64,000 nucleotides of DNA from Bryobacterales bacterium (GTDB lineage: Bacteria; Acidobacteriota; Terriglobia; Bryobacterales; Bryobacteraceae). The notes under the pieces were generated by a model, which was not told the DNA's origin, did no database searches, and worked only from the letters and a program-made list of their open reading frames with translations. The stretch lies in assembly GCA_019261985.1 (NCBI GenBank), contig JAFAQY010000055.1:1-64000 (forward strand). Reading direction: 5' to 3'. Below are positions 28,233-35,154 of this stretch, piece by piece (the stretch's first letter is position 1; each line of letters begins with the position of its first letter). The translations under genes were made by a program, and so were the position numbers.

Positions 28233-29220
28233 CATCGGACGGAATCTGTCCGGCGTCGGCGTCTATTCGCGGGAGATTCTGTTCGGCGTCTCAGGAGCTC
28301 ACCCAGAAGAGGAGTTTCTCTTCTATTACCGGCCGAACAAGCTTCCTCGTTCCCTACGCGATTCGTTGCCGCGCAATGTGAAGCGCCGGATTCTGCGCGG
28401 CCGCCCGGGGGCTCCGGTCTTCCACGCTTTAAATCAGCGGGTGGATTTCGCCGCGCGCCGGACTGTCTCCACTTTTCACGATCTGTTCGTTCTGACCGGC
28501 GAATATTCCTCACCCGAATTCCGCGCGCGCTTCGCGGCCCAAGCGCGGCAAGCTGCGCAAAAGAGCGACTTGATTATCGCCGTTTCGGAATTTACGGCCC
28601 ACCAGGTAGAGGAGCTTCTGCGCGTAGAACGATCGCGCATCCGCGTTATTCCTCACGGAGTGCATGTTCCAAACGCTTCTTCAACACCGCGACAAAAACT
28701 TGTCCTCACGGTCGGCGCGATTCAGAAGCGCAAGAACATCGCTCGCCTGGTGCAAGCGTTCGAGCGTATGCCCCCTGGCTGGCGCTTAGCGGTCGCCGGC
28801 TCAACGGAAGGCTTCGGCGCCGCGGAAGAGCTTCGCGCGATAGAGCTCTCGTCACGGAGAGCGGATATCGACACCTTGGGATATGTGACCTCGATCGAGT
28901 TGGAATCGCTCTACAATCGGGCGAGCATCTTTGCGTTCCCGTCGCTGGATGAAGGCTTCGGAATGCCCGTTCTGGATGCCATGGCCCACGGGATTCCTGT
29001 CGTAGCCTCAAATCGCTCGGCGATTCCGGAGGTCGCAGGCGATGCCGCGGTATTGGTAGACCCGCTGAACACCGACCAACTGGGCGAGGCATTGTGCAGC
29101 ATCGCAGGCGACAGCAAGCTTCAGCAGAGTCTCGCGCAACGAGGACGCGAAAGAGCCACGCGCTTCCCGTGGGCAGCCGCAATCGAAAAAACCTGGGCCG
29201 CATACAACGAACTCAGATGA
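28204..29220 (+). CDS. Glycosyltransferase, GT4 family
   Basis: 338 residues from GTG 28204, with GGAGG 9 nt upstream inside the amidase gene. The N-terminus [23 protein letters not shown] has the acceptor-side loop (SGVGVY) of GT4 enzymes, and VHxFHDL is seen as VSTFHDLFVL. VLTVGAIQKRKNIARLVQAF opens the nucleotide-sugar half, and PSLDEGFGMPVLDAMAHGIPVV is the E-x7-E motif. It transfers a sugar from a nucleotide donor with retention, probably in cell-surface polysaccharide or glycolipid synthesis. A flippase-like gene is convergent just downstream. Confidence 0.9.
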   Translation: MSIALDATYSIGRNLSGVGVYSREILFGVSGAHPEEEFLFYYRPNKLPRSLRDSLPRNVKRRILRGRPGAPVFHALNQRVDFAARRTVSTFHDLFVLTGEYSSPEFRARFAAQARQAAQKSDLIIAVSEFTAHQVEELLRVERSRIRVIPHGVHVPNASSTPRQKLVLTVGAIQKRKNIARLVQAFERMPPGWRLAVAGSTEGFGAAEELRAIELSSRRADIDTLGYVTSIELESLYNRASIFAFPSLDEGFGMPVLDAMAHGIPVVASNRSAIPEVAGDAAVLVDPLNTDQLGEALCSIAGDSKLQQSLAQRGRERATRFPWAAAIEKTWAAYNELR

Positions 29221-29230
29221 ATTGCTAGTA

Positions 29231-29250
29231 GGGCGGGCTTCAGCCCGCCC
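29231..29250. repeat. Type A palindromic repeat, single unit
   Basis: GGGCGGGCTTCAGCCCGCCC, a perfect palindrome between the convergent glycosyltransferase and flippase-like genes. It could work as a bidirectional transcript end. Confidence 0.8.
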
Positions 29251-29252
29251 AC

Positions 29253-30284
29253 TTAATCCAGCATGTCCCGCTGAAGCTTCATCTGCGCCGCATGATCCTC
29301 AGCGGCGCGCTTCAGGTCCAGCACATCCGCCTCCTCGAGCCAGACCGCGATCCATCCACCCGCGATCAGCGGCAGCGTAACAATGCCCCACAACACAACC
29401 GAGAATCGCCCTGCATCGCCGGGCGAGATACCGAAGATCTTGATCAAAACCTCGCGTGTCAGCAGTTGGAAGAGCCCAATATTGGCCGGCGCCTGCGGCA
29501 GCGCGAAGATCAATCGCATAATGATCAGCAGAGCGAAAGCATCCCAGACGGAAAGATCGAAAAGATACCCCTTAAATGCCGCCCAAACGGGAATAACCTG
29601 CAGCAGAAGCGCGGGAAGGCTTTGAAAAAAGCCAAGGTACAGGTAACGGGAGTGGCCGATAAGAGCCAAATCCTCGAGCAAAATCGACCACTGCCGCCGC
29701 CACCCTTTGCGGCGCTTATCTGTACGGGCGCTTTTGCCATTGCGGCGGAACATGGCCACCGCCAGAAGCAGCGCGCCGCCGACAACCAGGCCGCCGAGCA
29801 CCCACGCTCCATCCACCAGATAACGAAACTGGTGCGGAAAATGAATAAAGCGTAGAACCACCGCGAGCCCCAGGCAGAGCCAAATTCCATCGAAAATCCG
29901 CTCGATCAGAACGCTGGTAATCGCTACCGAGAACGGCAGCGCTGTGTGTCGCGACAGCAGATACGGGCGCAGCACTTCGCCGGCTTTGAATGGAAGAACT
30001 TCGTTGCCGAACAGTCCCACAAAGACGTAGCGCACGCTTTGCCAGAACCGCATCCGAACCACGGGGCGCAGGATGGAACTCCAGCGCATCGCGTAAATAA
30101 GATAAACGGCAAGTTGGACTACCAGCGCCAGCGCGACCCATTTCCAGTCCATGGAGACGAGGTCGTCTTTGAAATCCCCCAATCTGGCGTCGCGCAAAGC
30201 CCAGACCAAGGCAGCCACGGACAGGACATTAACAATGACAAAAATCAGCCGCGCGCTCGGCCTGCGAGTCCGCTTTTCACCCAA
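29253..30284 (-). CDS. Flippase-like integral membrane protein (lysylphosphatidylglycerol-synthase TM family)
   Basis: 343 residues with about eight hydrophobic segments, starting at LIFVIVNVLSVAALVWAL and including WVLGGLVVGGALLLAVAMF. Family marks are FGNEVLPFKAGEVLRPYLLSR near residue 100, ERIFDGIWLCLGL, and LPQAPANIGLFQLLTREVL near the C-terminus. The group is related to the membrane half of MprF and to AglD, which move lipids or lipid-linked sugars. The start used is TTG 30284 because no ATG precedes the first membrane segment in frame, so the exact start is uncertain. The protein ends with a charged helix. Confidence 0.8.
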   Translation of the reverse strand: MGEKRTRRPSARLIFVIVNVLSVAALVWALRDARLGDFKDDLVSMDWKWVALALVVQLAVYLIYAMRWSSILRPVVRMRFWQSVRYVFVGLFGNEVLPFKAGEVLRPYLLSRHTALPFSVAITSVLIERIFDGIWLCLGLAVVLRFIHFPHQFRYLVDGAWVLGGLVVGGALLLAVAMFRRNGKSARTDKRRKGWRRQWSILLEDLALIGHSRYLYLGFFQSLPALLLQVIPVWAAFKGYLFDLSVWDAFALLIIMRLIFALPQAPANIGLFQLLTREVLIKIFGISPGDAGRFSVVLWGIVTLPLIAGGWIAVWLEEADVLDLKRAAEDHAAQMKLQRDMLD

Positions 30285-30589
30285 GCCCCATTATCGCTTG
30301 GCTGCGTATGTTCCGGCCCACGCCCGCGGGACGCAACGCAGGCAGGCGCACGAGGCCGTGCCCACGGCAGTGCTTCCAGGTCGTCCTCGCGCGCGCCGGG
30401 GCTGAAACTGGCAGCGCACGTCTCCATTTCGCGCGGCCACAGACAAACCTCGAATCGTCTGCCCGATGCGGTCTCACTATGGCGTCAAATTCCAGACTCT
30501 TCATCTGATTTGTTTCATAAGAAATATTGGCGGTGGCCGGTGGCTTTTTGCGCTTACTTATGGGAGGGTGTTATTACACGAGCCATATT
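30285..30589. other. Divergent intergenic region before the kinase operon
   Basis: About 300 bp between the flippase-like gene and the kinase leader. GC-rich open frames exist on both strands but none is supported. No clear promoter consensus is identified. Confidence 0.4.
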
Positions 30590-30763
30590 ATGGTACACTC
30601 GGGCGCGACGATAAGCCCTGTGCCCCAGCATCCGGCGGGCGGTGACCCGGCCCCCGAAGATCTGCCCAATCCCTTTGTATCGCTGGATCTAAAGCGGCGA
30701 GAGCCCAATCCCACTCCCACACAGAGCGGGATGTTTACACAAATGCGAGGCGCAGCGTGTTGA
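30590..30763 (+). CDS. Possible short leader ORF before the kinase gene
   Basis: 57 codons, proline-rich (ISPVPQHPAGGDPAPEDLPN), ending TGTTGA so that the last bases overlap the GTG/TTG start of the kinase gene. Overlap suggests translational coupling, but there is no clear ribosome site and composition at third positions is not strongly coding-like. It may be a leader peptide or chance. Confidence 0.25.
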   Translation: MVHSGATISPVPQHPAGGDPAPEDLPNPFVSLDLKRREPNPTPTQSGMFTQMRGAAC

Positions 30764-33474
30764 CCAAAGTAAAAGACGACGATCTGGTGATGAGCCTGGT
30801 GGATCTGGCGTTGGCCCATGCGCCCGAGGCCCGCGACGCCTATATTGAGCGTGCATGCGCGGGCGATCTGGAACTGCTGGCGGAAGTCCGGAACTACGTA
30901 CGTTGGGAAGAGACGATGGATCGTTTCTTGCTCGATCCATTCCGCGTACCCCTTTATCCATTTGCGCGCGGAGAACTGCTCGCGGACCGCTTCCGGATGG
31001 TGCGACTGGTCGCCGAAGGAGGCATGGGCCTGGTGTATGAGGCCTGGGACGAAAGGCTCCGCAAACGCGTCGCCGTGAAGTGCGCGCACCCCGGCTTCGA
31101 TACGCGCCTGCCGCCCGAAGTGCGGCATGCTCGCGAAATCGCTCACCCAAACGTCTGCAAGATCTTCGATATTCACACCGCTTCCACGCCGCAGGGCTCC
31201 ATCGAGTTCTTCACCATGGAGTTCCTGGAGGGACCAACCCTCTCGGACCGGCTCCGCCGCGGACCTGTCGCCAAACGTGAAGCGAAACGCATTGCGAGCC
31301 AAATTTCCGCGGGGCTGGCGGAGGCGCACCGCCATGGAATCGTCCACGGCGATCTCAAAAGCAACAACATTATCCTCGTGCCCCAGGCCGAGACGGGCGG
31401 CGTTCGCGCGGTTATCACCGATTTTGGTCTGGCCCGCGGCCTGGCTCAGCCTTCCGGAGCGGAAGGGAGCCAATTCGAATCGGCCCGGCCTGGCGGAGCG
31501 CCGGATTATATGGCGCCGGAATTGTGGAGAGGCGAAAAGGCCACGCCCGCATCGGATGTTTATGCCCTGGGCGTTGTTTTCTGCGAGCTTGCCTCGGGCG
31601 TCCGCCCCTCTTCACCCGAAGCGCTACTGAAAAGCCACCCCGCCACTTACCGCCGCTGGAACGCCATCCTCCGGCGCTGCCTTAATTCTGATCCCGCCCA
31701 GCGGTTTCAGGATGCGGTGGAGGTCGAGCAAGAACTCGAACCGTCCAGCACCGTCTGGCCTTGGATTCTGGCCGCAGCCGCCCTGCTAGCGATTGTTGTC
31801 GGTTACATCACCCGGGAAGTCGTTCAGGCGCCCGGGCTGTCGTATACGCTCGCGATGCTGCCCGTCGAATCATCCCCGGATTTAACGGCGCTGGCGAACA
31901 CGCTCTCTGCTCAGATAGGCAAGCAACTCGCCGGCATCGATGGTGGAAATGTTGCTCGATTCAAATTCGTTCCGGCGGATCGCATTCAGCGCCAAGCGGC
32001 CGACAAGCTAGGCGTTACCCATTTCCTCCGCGCAAGACTGCAAAAAGAGAACGGCGCTTTAGTGCTGCGTGCGGCATTGGATAGGGTTCGCGCCGGAGGA
32101 CCTTTGCCGTGCGTATCCATCCTCTGCGCGGGGACAGGCGGCGACAGGAACTGGCTGATCCCGTACGACGAGCGCCATACGCCGGTGGCTCTAGCGGCTA
32201 TAGTTATTTCAACGCTGAACCTCCCGCCCCTCGCGCCGGCGCCGATGAAACCGGACGCGCGGCAGCATTACGAACAGGGGCTGTTGAACATGCGCCTCGA
32301 TACGGCAAAGGCTGTTTCCCTGTTCGAACAAGCCGGCGCGGAGGACCAGGATTCCGCTCTCATACCGGCTGCGCTCGCGGAAGTGCATTGGGCCATGTTC
32401 TGGAACGGCGGCAGGCGCGATATGGACGAGCTCGCGGAGGCCAAGAAGTGGCTGCGGATTGCGGAGAGCCGCGATCCGGATGTGCGCGCGGCTCACCAGG
32501 TGGAAGGCTCTCTTTATTACTACGCGGGGCTTTACGGGATCGCGCAGAAGGAACTCGAAAGAGCCGCGGAAGTGCAGCCCACAAGCGCCAATCCGCTGAT
32601 CTGGCTCGCCAAAGCACTGGAGGATAATAATCAACCCGACTTGGCGGGAGAAGCCTTTCAGAAGGCCACGGAAGTGGAGCCGGGGTACTATCGCACCTGG
32701 GAAAATCGTGCTTCCTATTACCAGAAACGCTCCGATTACCGGCAGGCGGCCACGATGATGCAACAAGCCGCTTCCTTAGCTCCGGAATTCGAAAAACCGC
32801 GATTACGCAGTTTTGTAGGCGCGTATTGCGCGGAAGCGGGAGAGTTCGATGCTTCGGAACAGGAGCTTCGGAAAGCCATCGCAGGCGCTGCTACCGTCCA
32901 TGCGCGCTACTTGCTGGGCTACACGCTCATGTATCGAAAACAGGAGCAGATGGCTCTTCAGGAATTCGAACAAGCGGTGCAGCTTGCCGCTAAAGGCTCT
33001 AACACCAGGAACTTTTCGTTGCCTTTGACGAAAATCTATCTGGGAATCGCTTACAGGCGGTTGGGCCAGGATGCAAAAGCAAAACAGGCATACAGCGACG
33101 GTCTACAAGCCGCCAGGAAAGAGTTGGCAATCAATTATCAAGATGGTTACGTCAACGCGTACCTCGGGTACTTCTATGCCGCATTGCATCAGCCCGAGGC
33201 CGCATGGGAGGAGATCGAGAAATCCAGGAGCGCTTTCCGCGACCACGCCGACGTGCGCTGGCGAGCGGTCCTGACATATGAAGAGCTCTACCGCAATACC
33301 CATGATCAGCGCTATCGCGACAGGACGCTGCAAGTGTTGATGGATGCTCCCTCGCAACAGCTCGCCGATATGAACCGTTGGCCGGACCTGGCGGACTTGC
33401 AGCACGATCCGCAATTTATCGCGTTGTTGATATCAAGACCTGTGAAGGAGGGAGACAGGGTATGCAAAAAGTGA
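30757..33474 (+). CDS. Membrane Ser/Thr protein kinase with periplasmic TPR region
   Basis: 905 residues. Residues 1-65 are a helical N-terminus. The kinase domain spans about 78-330: glycine loop VAEGGMGLVYEA, lysine in VAVKCAHP, catalytic loop HGDLKSNN and metal motif DFGLARG, with APELW and ASDVYALGVVFCELA. HGD replaces the usual HRD, so it is a non-RD kinase and should not need activation-loop phosphorylation. Residues 335-352 are one membrane span (WPWILAAAALLAIVVGYI). The rest is outside the membrane, with a domain resembling the adenylate-cyclase-linked TPR sensors followed by TPR repeats (AHQVEGSLYYYAGLYGIAQK, RTWENRASYYQKRSDYRQA). It overlaps the next gene by 13 nt, so kinase and protease are co-expressed. 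Confidence 0.9.
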   Translation: MLTKVKDDDLVMSLVDLALAHAPEARDAYIERACAGDLELLAEVRNYVRWEETMDRFLLDPFRVPLYPFARGELLADRFRMVRLVAEGGMGLVYEAWDERLRKRVAVKCAHPGFDTRLPPEVRHAREIAHPNVCKIFDIHTASTPQGSIEFFTMEFLEGPTLSDRLRRGPVAKREAKRIASQISAGLAEAHRHGIVHGDLKSNNIILVPQAETGGVRAVITDFGLARGLAQPSGAEGSQFESARPGGAPDYMAPELWRGEKATPASDVYALGVVFCELASGVRPSSPEALLKSHPATYRRWNAILRRCLNSDPAQRFQDAVEVEQELEPSSTVWPWILAAAALLAIVVGYITREVVQAPGLSYTLAMLPVESSPDLTALANTLSAQIGKQLAGIDGGNVARFKFVPADRIQRQAADKLGVTHFLRARLQKENGALVLRAALDRVRAGGPLPCVSILCAGTGGDRNWLIPYDERHTPVALAAIVISTLNLPPLAPAPMKPDARQHYEQGLLNMRLDTAKAVSLFEQAGAEDQDSALIPAALAEVHWAMFWNGGRRDMDELAEAKKWLRIAESRDPDVRAAHQVEGSLYYYAGLYGIAQKELERAAEVQPTSANPLIWLAKALEDNNQPDLAGEAFQKATEVEPGYYRTWENRASYYQKRSDYRQAATMMQQAASLAPEFEKPRLRSFVGAYCAEAGEFDASEQELRKAIAGAATVHARYLLGYTLMYRKQEQMALQEFEQAVQLAAKGSNTRNFSLPLTKIYLGIAYRRLGQDAKAKQAYSDGLQAARKELAINYQDGYVNAYLGYFYAALHQPEAAWEEIEKSRSAFRDHADVRWRAVLTYEELYRNTHDQRYRDRTLQVLMDAPSQQLADMNRWPDLADLQHDPQFIALLISRPVKEGDRVCKK

Positions 33475-34262
33475 AGAGCGGCTTGGTCGGAGGCGGCGAT
33501 CCAGGTGGGCCGAACGGTAGCGGTGATCCGGGCGGCCCAAACGGCAGCGGCGACCCGGGCGGTCCAAACGGGAGCGGTGATCCGGGCGGGCCTAATGGCA
33601 GCGGCGCACCGGGCCCGGCTGTACATTATGGCGTCGACTATCCTGCCGCCGCCGCATCGGCGCCGAAGCAGATCAACGTCATCGGGCCCGTCGTCATTGA
33701 GCAGCGTCTTCTTCGCTTCAGGATTCAGCGGCAAGAGCAAGCGGACTGGTGCTGGGCTGCGTGTGCCGCCAGCATAGAAAAATACTTCGACCATGACTCG
33801 AAGATAAAGCAGTGCGATGTTGCCAGTAAAACACTGCGTGTCGAGTACCCACAGGATGAACTCCCGGACAGCGATCCCGGCTGCTGCTGCCATTGCTGCT
33901 GTGAACCTGACCCCTGCGACAAGCCCGCAAGGTTAGGAATAGCTCTGCAGCAGATTCACAAATGGCGGAACAGCCTGCAGAGATCGCTAACGTTTGAGGA
34001 GGTTCAGCGTGAGATAGACCGCGGACGGCCGATCGGCGCAGGCATCAAATGGAACAGCGGCGGCGCGGACGGTTCACCGGGCACCACCGGTCATTTCGTC
34101 GTTATCCGCGGTTACCGGCTGCTTAGCTCGGGCGCTTGCCAACTCTACATCGCCGATCCTTTAAACGCATCGCGTCTGGTCGATTTCGGTGAATTTACAT
34201 TCGCCTACTATGGCGAGGGACAGTGGGTGGAAACCGACCTCGTCCACAGCGGGTTGGAATAG
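33462..34262 (+). CDS. Papain-like cysteine protease with nonapeptide repeats and CCCHCCC cluster
   Basis: 266 residues; AAGGAGGGAG precedes ATG 33462, inside the kinase gene's end. Residues 12-47 are four exact GDPGGPNGS repeats after a short head with GLVGGG. The protease domain begins near 85: nucleophile Cys97 in QADWCWAAC, His211 in GTTGHFVVIRGY and Asp232 in LYIADP, the order of C39/C70-like papain-fold enzymes. Between them lies a striking cysteine cluster at 138-152 (DPGCCCHCCCEPDPC), absent from typical members, possibly a metal site. There is no hydrophobic signal peptide. The GG pair near the N-terminus recalls double-glycine leaders, but this is speculative. It probably acts with the kinase upstream and the unknown protein downstream. 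Confidence 0.75.
   Translation: MQKVKSGLVGGGDPGGPNGSGDPGGPNGSGDPGGPNGSGDPGGPNGSGAPGPAVHYGVDYPAAAASAPKQINVIGPVVIEQRLLRFRIQRQEQADWCWAACAASIEKYFDHDSKIKQCDVASKTLRVEYPQDELPDSDPGCCCHCCCEPDPCDKPARLGIALQQIHKWRNSLQRSLTFEEVQREIDRGRPIGAGIKWNSGGADGSPGTTGHFVVIRGYRLLSSGACQLYIADPLNASRLVDFGEFTFAYYGEGQWVETDLVHSGLE
33495..33602 (+). repeat. Four in-frame 27-bp repeats encoding GDPGGPNGS
   Basis: Units at 33495, 33522, 33549 and 33576. The nonapeptide is identical in all four while the codons differ at several third positions. Confidence 0.9.
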
Positions 34263-34287
34263 CCGTAAGCCAGAAGGAGACCCGCAA

Positions 34288-35004
34288 ATGAGTTTGATTA
34301 CGCCGGCGCTTCCTCCCGCGATTCTGCGCGCGTTCAACATGGGCTTGGGGGATTTCGTTAGTCCCAAGGATCCACTTTGGGCCGTGATGCTGAAAAAGTT
34401 TATAGCGCTCGAGGTTTACAGTCTGAACCTGGACCACTTTATTGCCCGTGTGCCCGCTGGAGCGATCCCGCCGTCGTCTCTGGAGGGGTTGATAGATTCG
34501 GCTGGCTGGCATTTCCTGGCATCTGATGGCCACGTCTACGGCGCCTGCCATGTCGGCAGCTTCGACCCTTCGCTCCCTCCAAAGCTTACAGGTTTTAGCC
34601 GAGAGGCCGAAGTGCTTACTTCGATCGAGAGCTTCGATGACCTGAATACGATGGATCAACTGAGGAACTGTATATTTGAGCCGCGCGTGCTGCGGCTTCC
34701 ATGGGCTCGCTTCGAGGCATTTTGGCTGCACCTGCCCGACCAGATGGCGCAGCCAGCCGGCTGCAACGATTGGATTGTGCCCTACACCGGCTTTGTCGAG
34801 ACGCCGCCTAAATACCTCGACGACGATCACACCTCCATGCTTCAACTGGGCCGCCCGTTCGGCATTGCCGCTTTTCTGGGAGCGCTTAGAAGATACATCG
34901 GCGATCATTCTGGTAGAGTCGGGAATCGCAGGAGCCATGGCCGGACGGCTGGTCCGCCGCCTCCGCGGCCGGGGCACTTTTTTCCTCGCGTCAAACGCCC
35001 TTAG
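34288..35004 (+). CDS. Hypothetical protein, third gene of the kinase-protease operon
   Basis: 238 residues; AAGGAGA lies 7 nt before ATG 34288, 25 bp after the protease gene. I do not recognise the family. It has an amphipathic N-terminus (LPPAILRAFNMGLGDFV), a SAGWHFLASDGHVYGACHVG stretch that looks like a folded core, and many aromatic residues. The final 40 residues in this frame are poor in hydrophobic residues and rich in Pro and Arg. Another frame over the same bases reads ILVESGIAGAMAGRLVRRLR, more protein-like, so a frameshift near 34900 is possible. It could be a substrate or partner of the protease, which is inference from position only. Confidence 0.55.
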   Translation: MSLITPALPPAILRAFNMGLGDFVSPKDPLWAVMLKKFIALEVYSLNLDHFIARVPAGAIPPSSLEGLIDSAGWHFLASDGHVYGACHVGSFDPSLPPKLTGFSREAEVLTSIESFDDLNTMDQLRNCIFEPRVLRLPWARFEAFWLHLPDQMAQPAGCNDWIVPYTGFVETPPKYLDDDHTSMLQLGRPFGIAAFLGALRRYIGDHSGRVGNRRSHGRTAGPPPPRPGHFFPRVKRP

Positions 35005-35010
35005 TGGCAA

Positions 35011-35082
35011 GTGGGACAGCCTTCAGGCTGCGGCGGACTTGAGTCCGCCGGCGGGCGTGGCGGGCTGAAGCCCGCCGCAGGC
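35011..35082. repeat. Type A palindromic repeat cluster
   Basis: Three palindromic units: CAGCCTTCAGGCTG, GGCGGACTTGAGTCCGCC and GGCGGGCTGAAGCCCGCC, at the end of the kinase-protease operon and facing the TonB receptor gene's end. Confidence 0.8.
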
Positions 35083-35154
35083 TAATGCCCAACTGGGCTT
35101 TTATGAATTTGCGCTGGGCCGCAGGTCTATGCGTGACAGGTTGGGCGTCCCTAA

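Noticed and set aside
32209-32766. Minus-strand open frame opposite the kinase TPR region
   Set aside because: Shadow of the TPR repeats; repetitive codons often leave the opposite strand open.
33495-33602. CRISPR array
   Set aside because: The 27-bp units abut with no spacers and encode a constant peptide inside a gene.
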